NCBI RefSeq assembly: GCF_031177825.1
Contig: NZ_JAPSKE010000032.1
Location: 1-63,583 of the forward strand
Direction: 5' to 3'
From: Paenibacillus sp.
GTDB taxonomy: Bacteria > Bacillota > Bacilli > Paenibacillales > YIM-B00363
Length of the DNA stretch: 63,583 nt
This document shows, in pieces, positions 31,313-39,910 of the stretch. The notes beneath the pieces were generated by a model. That model did not search any database, was not told the origin of the DNA, and saw only the letters and a program-made list of their open reading frames with translations. Every line of letters starts with the position of its first letter. Position 1 is the stretch's first letter. The translations under genes and the position numbers were made by a program.

Positions 31313-32644
31313 ATGACGGAGAAGAAGCTGCAGCGGCTTAGGGTTAGCGAGAACAGGCGGTTTTTGGAAAAGGAGGACGGAACCCCGTTCTTCTGGTTGG
31401 GCGACACGGCATGGGAGCTGTTTCATAAGCTCGATCGGGAGGAAGCGGAGCTGTACCTGCGCAATCGCGCCGAGCGCGGTTTTACGGTCGTCCAGGCGGT
31501 GGCGCTCGCGGAGCTGGAAGGATTAACGACGCCGAACGCGTACGGGCGGTTTCCTCTTAAGCGGGGCGCGAACGGCGAATACGACCCTGCGCAGCCGGAC
31601 GTCGTCGAGGACGGCACGTACGGATATTGGGACCACGTCGACTTCATCGTCGACAAGGCGGCGGAGTACGGCATCTACATCGCCTTGCTGCCGACGTGGG
31701 GCGACAAGTATAATCTCGCATGGGGCAAGGGGCCGGTCGTCTTTACGAAAGACAATGCGCGGGCTTTCGGCCTGTGGATCGGCGAACGCTACAAGTCTAA
31801 GGCGAACGTCGTCTGGGTGCTCGGCGGGGACCGGCCGCTCGAGACGCGGCACCATTTCGAAGTCGTCCACGCGATGGCGGAAGCGATCCGCGAGGCGGAC
31901 GAGGGGCTTCACCCGATGACGTTCCATCCGGCCGGCGGCCGCTCCTCTTCGATGTACGTCCATGACGAGGAATGGCTCGACTTTAACATGATTCAATCGG
32001 GACACGGCGCCCTGCATACGGCGAATTACGACATGGTCGCGAAGGACTACGCGCTCTCCAAGACGAAGCCGACGTTGGACGGGGAGCCGTGTTTCGAGGA
32101 TCACCCGGTCGGGTTCAAGGCGTCCAACGGTTACTTCGATGCGGCGGACGTGCGGAAAGCGGCGTATTGGGCGCTGTTCTCGGGCGCGTTCGGCCATACG
32201 TACGGCCATCATTCGATCTGGTCGATGACGAGAGAGCCGGCGGACTATTTCATTATGGATTGGAAGCAGGCCCTCCTCCGCCCCGGCGCGGCGCAGATGC
32301 GCCATGTCCGAACGTTGATGGAGTCGAGATCGGCCGCAAGCCGCGTCCCCGACCCGAGCCTACTGGCGGCGAATTACGACGGCGCCAATCGCCTGGCCGC
32401 GTGTAGGGGCGACGGGTACGCCTTCGTTTACAGTCCGAACGGACTTCCGTTCCGGGTGCGCCTCGGAGCGATCTCGGGCGAGCGCGTCGTCGCGACGTGG
32501 TTCGACCCGAGAACGGGAGCGACGGTGCCGGCCGGGGAGTCGGCGAACGAAGGGGAGCTGGAGGCGCGGCCGCCATCGAGCGGCCGCAACGAAGATTGGG
32601 TGCTGATGCTGGACGATGCGTCCAGAGGCTACGCAATTCCATAG
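31313..32644 (+). CDS. DUF4038 glycoside hydrolase-like protein (GH140/apiosidase-like)
   Basis: 443 residues from ATG (MTEKKLQRLRVS...), GAGGGATCGAG just upstream; a further in-frame ATG at 31256 lies in the promoter. Family features: RFLEKEDGTPFFWLGDTAWELF near the N-terminus, HVDFIVDKAAEYGIYIALLPTW, NVVWVLGGDRP with the likely catalytic Asp, and LDGEPCFED. The C-terminal ~100 residues form the small 'collagen-binding-like' beta domain (PF12904). Such enzymes cleave plant side-chain sugars (apiose in rhamnogalacturonan-II) or similar glycosides; the substrate is unknown. There is no signal peptide, so it acts in the cytoplasm on imported oligosaccharides. Confidence 0.85.
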   Translation: MTEKKLQRLRVSENRRFLEKEDGTPFFWLGDTAWELFHKLDREEAELYLRNRAERGFTVVQAVALAELEGLTTPNAYGRFPLKRGANGEYDPAQPDVVEDGTYGYWDHVDFIVDKAAEYGIYIALLPTWGDKYNLAWGKGPVVFTKDNARAFGLWIGERYKSKANVVWVLGGDRPLETRHHFEVVHAMAEAIREADEGLHPMTFHPAGGRSSSMYVHDEEWLDFNMIQSGHGALHTANYDMVAKDYALSKTKPTLDGEPCFEDHPVGFKASNGYFDAADVRKAAYWALFSGAFGHTYGHHSIWSMTREPADYFIMDWKQALLRPGAAQMRHVRTLMESRSAASRVPDPSLLAANYDGANRLAACRGDGYAFVYSPNGLPFRVRLGAISGERVVATWFDPRTGATVPAGESANEGELEARPPSSGRNEDWVLMLDDASRGYAIP

Positions 32645-32651
32645 AGGTAAC

Positions 32652-32688
32652 GACAGGCTCCCTCGGCGCACGATGCCGAGGGAGTCGT
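32652..32688 (+). terminator. Hairpin after the GH140-like gene
   Basis: CTCCCTCGGC / GCCGAGGGAG is a perfect 10-bp stem with a 7-base loop, extended by CGAC/GTCG. The T tract is short (CGTTGCG), so termination may be partial. Confidence 0.65.
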
Positions 32689-32920
32689 TGCGTCTTCGGT
32701 GTTCGCGCGGATATTTCCCGAGCAACCGCAGCGTTCCCGTTCTTTCGACATCGCTCGGCTGGCCCCGTTCGTCTATCGGAGGTCGGATATGGCAATGGTA
32801 GTAACAGGATGAGCGAGAGAGAGAGGAGGGACGCTTACGACACATGACGAACCGCTGCGAAGCGCCGACGACAGTTGGTGGTGGTATCGCGCGAACCGGG
32901 AGGAGGACGCCGCGAAGGCG

Positions 32921-33796
32921 ATGCCTCGCCCCGAGCTGCGGAGCTGGGCCGAAGGCGCGCAAGCGCGCAAGCATAATTCGATCCGCACGGTCTGGTTCGA
33001 GGCGGAAGGCAACGAATTGCAAGGCACGGTCGCGATCGTTCCCGACCCGCAGCATCCCGAGGAGAAGCGGCTGTTCCATTACCGAGTCGCGAACGACGCG
33101 TTGGCGACGATCGGCTTGGCCCGGCTGCTTCGCGAGACGATCGACGAGAGGCGGTTCGCGGACCGGCTGCTCGCCTGCGGAAGTCCGGTCGAGGGTTTGC
33201 TGTTCCTCCTGAACTGGATCCTAGAACATTATTTCAATTGGATGGACGCCTTCGAGCTGGAGCTGACGCAGGCGAAGACCAAGATGCGGGAGACGAACGA
33301 CGGCCATCTCTTCGAGTACATTATGGACCTTAGATATAAGCTGCTTCATTGGAACGCTCAGGTCATTCCGCTGAAGGAGATCCGGTTCGCCGCGGAGGAG
33401 ACGTTCCCTCGGCAGCTGGCGCACAGCGAGTCCTTCGCCGCTCTTCGCGTTCGCATGGAGCGGGTTCGGATGCTGCAGGAGGAATATATGGCCGAGATCG
33501 ATTCGCTGCTCAAGCTGGACGACGTGACGGTCAACTACCGGGCGAACGACATTATGAAGACGCTGACGGTGTTCACCGTTCTATTGACGCCGATGACGGC
33601 GCTAGGAGCGATCTGGGGGATGAATTTCGACTCGATGCCCGAGACGGAGCGGCCATGGGGGTATCCCGCGGCGTTAACCGTCATTTTCGCCTTGATGGGC
33701 GGCATCTATTGGTACTTGCGGAAACAAGGGTGGACGAAGAACATCCTCGAGGTCAAGCTGGGCCGCAAGAAGAAGGGCGAGGGCGGTACGCCGTGA
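32921..33796 (+). CDS. corA: CorA-family magnesium/divalent cation transporter
   Basis: 291 residues from the first ATG in frame, but coding clearly extends upstream: in the same frame 32837-32920 reads a natural sequence ending DDSWWWYRANREEDAAKA. No NTG start fits there. GGAGGG (32825-32830) is followed by an ATG at 32844 that is one base out of frame, or by ACG at 32837 in frame. The C-terminal signature WGMNFDSMP (the GMN pore motif) plus two transmembrane helices (LTVFTVLLTPMTALGAIWG and ALTVIFALMGGIYWYL) identify CorA. A long alpha-helical cytoplasmic domain precedes them, with a typical total of ~320. Confidence 0.88.
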   Translation: MPRPELRSWAEGAQARKHNSIRTVWFEAEGNELQGTVAIVPDPQHPEEKRLFHYRVANDALATIGLARLLRETIDERRFADRLLACGSPVEGLLFLLNWILEHYFNWMDAFELELTQAKTKMRETNDGHLFEYIMDLRYKLLHWNAQVIPLKEIRFAAEETFPRQLAHSESFAALRVRMERVRMLQEEYMAEIDSLLKLDDVTVNYRANDIMKTLTVFTVLLTPMTALGAIWGMNFDSMPETERPWGYPAALTVIFALMGGIYWYLRKQGWTKNILEVKLGRKKKGEGGTP

Positions 33797-33825
33797 GGCA
33801 GGCCTTGGAAATATCGATGTATGCG

Positions 33826-33863
33826 GAACGTATGTTTGGTGTATAATATGAGAACATACATTC
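33826..33863 (+). promoter_or_regulatory. Two LexA-like boxes flanking TATAAT
   Basis: GAACGTATGTTT (33826-33837) and GAACATACATTC (33852-33863) each differ by one base from GAAC-N4-GTTC. TATAAT at 33842-33847 lies between them, 36 bases before the WYL-like gene start. No convincing -35 box is seen. Confidence 0.45.
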
Positions 33864-33883
33864 GCGGAAGGCGGTCGATACAC

Positions 33884-34138
33884 ATGAGGAACGAGCTGGA
33901 GAAGCGAATCGGGCGCGTCGTGACGATCATCTATGCGGACCGGAGGAACGGATTGACGAAGCGGAGAATCAAGCTGCTGGGGGTGGAAGGGAACGCCGTG
34001 AAGGCGTTCTGCCTGGAACGACTGGCGCCGCGAACGTTCCTTCTGCCGTCGATTCTGGCGGTGGAGGCGTATGCGCCTCCGGCCCAACGCCGGCCGCGAC
34101 GCGAAACGGCGGGCGGCTATCACGCCTTGCGAGGGTAG
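33884..34138 (+). CDS. WYL-like mini-protein
   Basis: 84 residues from the ATG at 33884 with GGAAGGCGG upstream; an upstream in-frame ATG at 33848 overlaps the -10 box and is unlikely. The strand pattern IGRVVTIIYADRRNGLTKRR and the AFCLERLAPRTFLLPSILAV segment correspond to WYL-domain cores, where the C-terminal part reads ayC.lR..RtFrldrI. WYL domains sense ligands or single-stranded DNA in regulators such as PafBC. Here the domain stands alone without a helix-turn-helix. LexA-like boxes at 33826-33863 suggest SOS control. Confidence 0.6.
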   Translation: MRNELEKRIGRVVTIIYADRRNGLTKRRIKLLGVEGNAVKAFCLERLAPRTFLLPSILAVEAYAPPAQRRPRRETAGGYHALRG

Positions 34139-34179
34139 GCATATGATGGAGCATCCGAGTCGAAGGAGTTGTTTCTCGA

Positions 34180-34983
34180 ATGCCCATCTCACCGGGCACG
34201 CATGTGCTGTATACCGTCCGCGCCGGCGATTCGCTGTACTCGATCGCGAACGCCTTCGGAACGAACGTGCCATCGTTAATTCAGATCAATAGTTGGTTTC
34301 CCCCGGTGATCGATCCCGATCGCCTCTATCCCGGCCAAGCGCTTCTCGTTCGCTTGCCCGGCATGTCCGAGCAAAGCGCGGTTCAATATCAAGCGATCGA
34401 GGGCGACACGCTGTTCCGCATCGCCGAGAGATTCGGGGTCGGCGTCGAACTGCTGGCCGCGCTGAACGGAATGGAGCGGCCGGACATTCTCCGCGTCGCG
34501 CAGTTGATTTACATCCCCGCCTTCGTCTACGAGGTCGAGTCGGGCGATACGCTGTACGGCATCGCTCGCCGATTCGGCAGGTCGCTGAACGAGCTGATCC
34601 GTGCGAACCGGAACCGCCCCGGGTTTTCGCCGGACGTTGTGTATCCCGGCTTCCGCTTCGTCGTGACGCTGCCGACGTCGACGAATATCGCCGTGTTCCA
34701 GCCGCTTCCGGGCGCGCGCGTCGCTCCCGGAGAGCGGCTGTCGGGCGTCGCCCGCGCGTTCGAAGCCGGCGCGCTCTATCGCATCGTCGACGCGGCGGGC
34801 GGCGTCGTCACGCAGGAACGCGCCGTGACGGCGTCGGAGGGAGCGCCGGCGTTCGGCCGCTTCGACGCGGCGATCGCGTTCGATCGGCGCCCGGCGACGA
34901 GCGCGGGCACGCTTCTGGTGTATACGCGCAGCGCCAACGACGGCAGCGTGCAGGACTTGGTCGAAGTGCCGATAGCATTCTAA
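34180..34983 (+). CDS. LysM-Gmad2 spore/cell-wall protein
   Basis: 267 residues, ATG after AAGGAG (11 bases). Three LysM peptidoglycan-binding domains lie at ~8-52 (YTVRAGDSLYSIANAFG), ~62-106 (IEGDTLFRIAERFGVGVE) and ~111-160 (VESGDTLYGIARRFGRS). Residues ~172-267 match the Gmad2 immunoglobulin-like domain of spore germination proteins (PF10648). There is no signal peptide, as in many coat proteins loaded from the mother cell. A role in spore cortex/coat binding is inferred. Confidence 0.88.
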   Translation: MPISPGTHVLYTVRAGDSLYSIANAFGTNVPSLIQINSWFPPVIDPDRLYPGQALLVRLPGMSEQSAVQYQAIEGDTLFRIAERFGVGVELLAALNGMERPDILRVAQLIYIPAFVYEVESGDTLYGIARRFGRSLNELIRANRNRPGFSPDVVYPGFRFVVTLPTSTNIAVFQPLPGARVAPGERLSGVARAFEAGALYRIVDAAGGVVTQERAVTASEGAPAFGRFDAAIAFDRRPATSAGTLLVYTRSANDGSVQDLVEVPIAF

Positions 34984-34999
34984 TCGGGAACGAGAAGAA

Positions 35000-35046
35000 G
35001 AGACATCCCCGGCTGCCTGCCGATTTCGGCGGCGCGGGGATGTCTC
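35000..35046. terminator. Terminator between convergent genes
   Basis: GAGACATCCCCG / CGGGGATGTCTC is a perfect 12-bp stem with a 23-base GC-rich inner part. It lies between the LysM gene and the minus-strand membrane gene. Confidence 0.75.
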
Positions 35047-35052
35047 GTGCGT

Positions 35053-35559
35053 TCAGGGGACTAACGGAACCTGGAACCTGCCGATCAGGAACAACACGAC
35101 GATCGCCGAGTACAACAACGCTCTCTCAGGGCGCGTATGGTGCAAGCGGAGTATGGCGAACATGACCACGTAAAATCCGACGGACCAATAATAGGTCCAC
35201 TCGTGGTCGTATACGATGACCCCTTTCCACTGCCATACCCACTCCATCGCGGAGAAGGCGCCGACCCATACGGCGTAATACGCAGATTTTTTCGCGGTCG
35301 TCGCTGCGGAAGGGAAATGATGTAAGTATAGGATTGCAGTGCAGGGAAGCAGAACGAACGTGTTGATGAGGTCCGCCACCTTGTGCGATAACAACGATTC
35401 CGGCTGGAACGTCCATGTCAAACGGTTATGACAAAGGAAGTTATACAAGAGGTTGCTGAGCGATACGAACAGGATGGTGTCGTAGTATTGTCGCCATCGC
35501 TTCCCGGCCCCGGTAACGAGAGCGGCGGTGAGCAGCGCAGCGTTCGATAGAAGGATCAT
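35053..35559 (-). CDS. CBO0543-type membrane protein
   Basis: 168 residues starting at the ATG at 35559, which has GGGGAG six bases upstream; the ATG at 35565 lies inside that site. Five or six hydrophobic helices with aromatic-rich ends (NRLTWTF, YDHEWTYYWSVGFYV) resemble the uncharacterised CBO0543 family common in Bacillales and Clostridia. Function unknown. It stands alone in this orientation. Confidence 0.75.
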   Translation of the reverse strand: MILLSNAALLTAALVTGAGKRWRQYYDTILFVSLSNLLYNFLCHNRLTWTFQPESLLSHKVADLINTFVLLPCTAILYLHHFPSAATTAKKSAYYAVWVGAFSAMEWVWQWKGVIVYDHEWTYYWSVGFYVVMFAILRLHHTRPERALLYSAIVVLFLIGRFQVPLVP

Positions 35560-35689
35560 CAGCATCTCCCCATGTCGGGCTTTGCCATCATTGTATCCAT
35601 TTCATGGGAGGTTAAACGATTCTCGCAATTGTTCGTGGGGACGGCGTTATACCGTTAGAGATCGGATCTGTCCGCCGCGCAGGTTTTCG

Positions 35690-35744
35690 TTGACAAATCG
35701 GATGAGAATGCTTATCATCTACGATGATAATGATTTTCAATATC
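35690..35744 (+). promoter_or_regulatory. Fur-controlled promoter of the siderophore transporter
   Basis: TTGACA, 17 bases, TATCAT form a near-perfect sigma-A promoter. Two overlapping Fur-box-like sequences cover it: GAGAATGCTTATCATC (35704-35719) over the -10, and GATAATGATTTTCAATATC (35726-35744), 15 of 19 bases of the Fur consensus, at the start region. Iron repression is predicted. Confidence 0.85.
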
Positions 35745-35778
35745 GTAGAGGTATTTCCCATTCTAGGGGGGCGGCGCG

Positions 35779-36624
35779 TTGAACAGCAGAATGCAGACGG
35801 AAGGGTTACATATCGGATACGGCGGCGTGCCGATCGTCGAGGATTTGAACTTGCTGCTTCCGGACGGGCGGGTGACCGCCCTGGTCGGGGCGAACGGCAG
35901 CGGGAAGTCCACGATTCTAAAGGCGATGTCGCGCATTCTTAAGCCCTCGGCGGGACGGGTGCTGCTCGACGGCAAGACGATCGAACGCCATTCGACCCGG
36001 GACGTGGCCAGGCAGTTGGCTATCTTGCCGCAGCAGCCGGTCGCTCCCGAGGGGCTGACGGTCGAAGAGCTCGTCTCGTTCGGCCGGTTCCCGCACCAAC
36101 GCGGGCTCGGCGCGATGAACGCCGAGGACAAGAAGGCGATTCGGCGAGCGCTCGCGGTGACGGGCATGGAGTCGTTCGCGGACCGCTCCGTCGACCAGCT
36201 GTCCGGAGGGCAACGTCAGCGTACGTGGATCGCGATGGCGATCGCGCAGGAGACCGAGCTGCTGTTCCTGGACGAACCGACGACGTTCCTGGACATGGCG
36301 CATCAGTTGGAGGTGCTGCAGCTGCTGCGGCGATTGAACCGCGAGGAAGGGCGGACGATCGTCATGGTGGTGCACGACCTGAACCATGCGTCGCTGTACG
36401 CCGATCACGTCGTCGCCATCCAACGCGGCCGGATCGTCCTGCAAGGCGCCCCGGCGGACGTTATTACGCAGGCGATGCTGCGCGAAGTGTTCGGCGTCGA
36501 CGCGGAGATCGTCGTCGATCCGAGATCGGGCATGCCGGTCTGTCTGCCGTTCGCGCTGGCGAAGGAATCGTACGCGGAGGCGCGGCCGGAGCCGGCGCGC
36601 GTCATGGCTGGCGCGGGAGCGTAA
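35779..36624 (+). CDS. Iron-siderophore ABC transporter, ATP-binding protein
   Basis: 281 residues from TTG with a GGGGGGCGG site. Walker A GANGSGKST near residue 37, signature LSGGQRQR, Walker B LLFLDEPTTFLD and the H-loop VVHDLNHA are intact, of the FecE/FhuC/YusV subgroup. It energises import of ferric siderophore through the permease at 37738. The C-terminal ~25 residues are a short Ala/Pro tail. It is the first gene of the Fur-controlled operon. Confidence 0.95.
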   Translation: MNSRMQTEGLHIGYGGVPIVEDLNLLLPDGRVTALVGANGSGKSTILKAMSRILKPSAGRVLLDGKTIERHSTRDVARQLAILPQQPVAPEGLTVEELVSFGRFPHQRGLGAMNAEDKKAIRRALAVTGMESFADRSVDQLSGGQRQRTWIAMAIAQETELLFLDEPTTFLDMAHQLEVLQLLRRLNREEGRTIVMVVHDLNHASLYADHVVAIQRGRIVLQGAPADVITQAMLREVFGVDAEIVVDPRSGMPVCLPFALAKESYAEARPEPARVMAGAGA

Positions 36625-36685
36625 GCGGGGTTTCATACCTTTCATTTTATCCATTCATTCACATTAAAAGGGGTAGGGCAATCAG

Positions 36686-37741
36686 ATGAAATCGTACTCG
36701 AAAGCATTGGGATTCCTATTGATTTTCGTCATTGCGATCGCGGGATGCGGCGGGGGCAACGCGGCGACGGAAGGCGGAGACCCGACGACGGGGGCGGGCG
36801 AAGTCGCGGCGGAGACGCCTGCAGGGGAGGAAGCGCCTGCCGCGGAACCGGCTGCGGAAGAGCCGGCGGCAATCGCGCTTGAAGATTCGAAGGGCGAGGT
36901 CGTGCTTCCGAAGCCGGCGACGAAGGTCGTTACGCTCGAATGGACGTACGCCGAAGATTTGATCGCGGTCGGCGTGCAGCCGGTCGGCAACGCGGATAAC
37001 GAAAATTATAAGCGGAACGTGAGCGACCAAGCGGCGCTCGACGCCGACGTCGCGGACGTGGGCACGCGTCAGGAGCCGAACCTCGAAGCGATCGCGGCGC
37101 TCCAGCCGGACTTGATCGTCGGCGTCGCGTTCCGGCACGAGAAGATTCTCGATCAGCTGAACGCGATCGCGCCGACCCTCTTGTTCAATCCGTATCCGGA
37201 CGAAGCGAGCGGCGTGGACCAGTACGGCGAGATGGAGGAGACGTTCCGCACGATCGCCGCGGCGGTCGGCAAGGCCGAGGAAGCGGATAAGGTGCTCGCG
37301 GATTTGGCGAAGCACTACGACGACGCCAAGACGAAGCTGGAGCAAGCGGGGAAGAGCGGCGCGGAGATCGTGCTGACCCAAGCGTACAGCAATCAGAACG
37401 CAGCGGATCTGCGGCTGTTCACGAGCAACAGCTTGGCGATCGCGACGTTGGAGAAAATCGGGCTGAAGAACGCGTGGTCCTCCGATAAGTTCGAAGCGTA
37501 CGGCTTCTCGACCGCGTCCGTCGAAGCGCTGCCGGCGGTGCAGCAGGCGAACTTTCTCTACATCGTGCAGGATAACGACGACGTGTTCGCGACGAAGCTG
37601 AAAGACAATCCAGTGTGGACCGGTCTGCAATTCGTGAAGGAAGAGCGCGCCTACCCGCTCGGCGGCTCGACGTGGCCGTTCGGCGGCCCCGTTTCGGCGA
37701 AAGTGTTCGTGGATCGTACCGTCGAAGTCTTAACGAAATGA
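36686..37741 (+). CDS. Siderophore-binding lipoprotein
   Basis: 351 residues, ATG after AAAGGGG. The signal ends in a lipobox IAGC (Cys ~21), followed by a ~45-residue Gly/Ala/Glu/Pro linker that lets the domain reach from the membrane. Residues ~70-351 are a type-III periplasmic-binding fold of the FecB/FhuD class (VTLEWTYAEDLIAVGVQPVG, NLEAIAALQPDLIVG). It delivers an iron complex to the permease; the ligand type (catecholate, hydroxamate or citrate) cannot be told. It overlaps the permease gene by ATGA. Confidence 0.93.
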   Translation: MKSYSKALGFLLIFVIAIAGCGGGNAATEGGDPTTGAGEVAAETPAGEEAPAAEPAAEEPAAIALEDSKGEVVLPKPATKVVTLEWTYAEDLIAVGVQPVGNADNENYKRNVSDQAALDADVADVGTRQEPNLEAIAALQPDLIVGVAFRHEKILDQLNAIAPTLLFNPYPDEASGVDQYGEMEETFRTIAAAVGKAEEADKVLADLAKHYDDAKTKLEQAGKSGAEIVLTQAYSNQNAADLRLFTSNSLAIATLEKIGLKNAWSSDKFEAYGFSTASVEALPAVQQANFLYIVQDNDDVFATKLKDNPVWTGLQFVKEERAYPLGGSTWPFGGPVSAKVFVDRTVEVLTK

Positions 37742-39804
37742 TCGCGGCGAAGAAAGAGCCGGCCTCCGGGACCGGCGAGGCCGCGCGGCGCCTCTTGCTC
37801 GCGTACGTCGGCGGCGCCGCCGCGCTGGCCGCGCTCTTGCTCGTAAGTCTTGCCGTCGGCGAAGCTCGATTGTCGGCGAGAACCGTATTCGAAGCGTTGA
37901 CGGCGCGCGACGCGGGCGTCCTCGAGCACACGATCGTCTGGGGCGTCCGGATGCCGCGCGCCGTCATCGGCATCGTCGCCGGGGCGGGACTCGCCGTCGC
38001 CGGGGCGCTGCTCCAGACGGTGACTCGCAATCCGCTCGCGTCCGCGTCGACGCTCGGCATTAACGCCGGCGCGTTCTTCCTGGTCGTCGCCGGCACCGTC
38101 TTCTTCCCGGCGGCGCTGAAGTCGCAGCCGCTGCTCTTCGCGGCGGCGGGAGGCGCGGGCGCGGCGCTGCTCGCGTTCGCGATGGCGGGCGGCCGCTCGG
38201 CGCCGCCGATCCGGATGACGCTCTCCGGCATGATCGTCTCGATGGTGCTCGCCTCGTTCACCGGGGCGATTCAACTGTTTTACGAGAACGCGACGCAAAG
38301 CTTGTTCATGTGGGGCTCCGGCTCGCTCGTGCAGCTCGATTGGACCGGCGTGACGCATGCATGGCCCTGGGTTGCCGGGGGATTGGCGGCGGCGCTGCTC
38401 TTCTCGCGCCAATTCGACGTGCTGGCGCTCGACGAAGAATCCGCCCGCAGCCTGGGCCAGCGTTCCGGCACGATGCGTCTTGCGGGCGCCGGCCTCGCGG
38501 TGCTGCTGGCGGCGGCGGTCGTCAGCGTCGTCGGGCCGATCGGCTTCGTCGGCCTCGTCGCTCCCCATCTCGTCCGGCTGATGGGCATGCACGCCCATCG
38601 GGCGCTGCTTCCCGCCGCCGCGCTGTGGGGCGCCGCGCTCGTGACGGGCGCGGACATCGTCGCGCGCGCGTTCCGCAGCACGCTGGGCGAGCTCCCGGCC
38701 GGCGCGGTCACCGCGGCCGTCGGCGCCCCGTGGCTCATCTATCTCGTGCTTCGGCGGCTGAAGGCCGAGGGCGGCGGCGCATCGTCTTCGATGAGCGTCG
38801 GCTTCCGCCGCCGCCGCGCGCCGTTCGGCGCGCTCGCGCTGGCATTCGGCGCGCTCCTGCTCGCCGGAACGGTCGGCAGCCTCGCGTTCGGCGGCACGCG
38901 CCTTCCGCTCGGCGACGTCGTCGCCGCCGTCTTCGGCCAAGGCGATGGCGCGTCGAGCTTCGCCGTGCTGCAGCTGCGGCTGCCGCGCACGCTGGTCGCC
39001 GTCGCCGCGGGCATGGCGCTCGCGCTGAGCGGTCTGCTTATGCAGACCGCCGTGCGCAACCCGCTCGCGGATGCCTCGGTCATCGGCGTCACGCAAGGCG
39101 CCGCCGTCGGCGCGCTGCTCCTGATCGTCGTCTACCCGGAGGCGAGCGCGCAGCTGCTGCCGTTCGCCGCGATGGCGGGCGCGGCCGCCGCGGCGGCCGC
39201 GATCTTCGGCTTGGCGTGGCGGCGCTCGCTCCGTCCGACGGTGGTCATTCTGCTCGGCGTCGCCATGTCCGCCGTCTGCAGCGCGATCGTGCAGGTGCTC
39301 GTCATTCAGTCGAAGCTCGGCGCCAGCGCCGCGCTCGTCTGGCTGTCGGGCAGCACCTATGCGCGTACGTGGAGCTCGCTGTGGCAGATCGGCGTCTGCG
39401 TCGCGATCGCGCTGGCGGTCGTATGGTGGATGGGGCGGCGGCTCGACCTGCTAGCCTTCCAAGACGACAGCGCGACAGGGCTCGGCTTGCCGGTCCGCAA
39501 CGTGCGCCTCGCCGCCGCCGGCCTCGCCGTCGCAATCTCGGGCGTCGCCGTCGCGAACGTCGGCACGATCGGGTTTCTCGGCTTGATCGCGCCGCATGCG
39601 GTCCGCCTGATGGTCGGACAGCATTCGCGTCAATCCGCCGTCCTATCGGCGCTGCTCGGAGGTTTGCTGCTCGTCGCCGCCGATACGGTCGGGCGAACGA
39701 TGCTCGCGCCGAAGGAGATTCCGTCCGGTCTCGTCGTCTCCTTGCTCGGCACGCCGTATTTCTTGTATCTCATGTATCGCAGCCGGGCGGACCGGCGAGG
39801 GTAG
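37738..39804 (+). CDS. Fused double FecCD-type siderophore permease
   Basis: 688 residues beginning at the ATG overlapping the upstream stop; the longer frame from 37615 lies in the lipoprotein gene. Two FecCD-type permease halves are joined head to tail, as in E. coli FhuB: half 1 at ~10-340 and half 2 at ~350-688, each with ~10 transmembrane helices. Each carries the R-LPR/R-MPR start (RMPRAVIGIVAGAGLAVAGA; RLPRTLVAVAAGMALALSGL), the NPLA repeat and the GPIGFVGLVAPH or GTIGFLGLIAPH loop that touches the ATPase. Firmicutes usually encode the halves as separate genes, so the fusion is less usual here. Confidence 0.95.
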   Translation: MIAAKKEPASGTGEAARRLLLAYVGGAAALAALLLVSLAVGEARLSARTVFEALTARDAGVLEHTIVWGVRMPRAVIGIVAGAGLAVAGALLQTVTRNPLASASTLGINAGAFFLVVAGTVFFPAALKSQPLLFAAAGGAGAALLAFAMAGGRSAPPIRMTLSGMIVSMVLASFTGAIQLFYENATQSLFMWGSGSLVQLDWTGVTHAWPWVAGGLAAALLFSRQFDVLALDEESARSLGQRSGTMRLAGAGLAVLLAAAVVSVVGPIGFVGLVAPHLVRLMGMHAHRALLPAAALWGAALVTGADIVARAFRSTLGELPAGAVTAAVGAPWLIYLVLRRLKAEGGGASSSMSVGFRRRRAPFGALALAFGALLLAGTVGSLAFGGTRLPLGDVVAAVFGQGDGASSFAVLQLRLPRTLVAVAAGMALALSGLLMQTAVRNPLADASVIGVTQGAAVGALLLIVVYPEASAQLLPFAAMAGAAAAAAAIFGLAWRRSLRPTVVILLGVAMSAVCSAIVQVLVIQSKLGASAALVWLSGSTYARTWSSLWQIGVCVAIALAVVWWMGRRLDLLAFQDDSATGLGLPVRNVRLAAAGLAVAISGVAVANVGTIGFLGLIAPHAVRLMVGQHSRQSAVLSALLGGLLLVAADTVGRTMLAPKEIPSGLVVSLLGTPYFLYLMYRSRADRRG

Positions 39805-39812
39805 CATTGTTG

Positions 39813-39848
39813 ACAGGCTCGGATCGCTTCGGCGTCCGGGCCTGTTTT
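39813..39848 (+). terminator. Terminator of the iron-uptake operon
   Basis: ACAGGC-T-CGGA pairs with TCCG-G-GCCTGT, followed by TTT. It begins nine bases after the permease stop. An extended -10 (TGATACACT) at 39850-39858 probably starts the next gene. Confidence 0.75.
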
Positions 39849-39910
39849 GTGATACACTTACCGCGTAAGAAGCATCACGAGACGAAGTCCGTACAGAAAG
39901 CGGTGGAACG

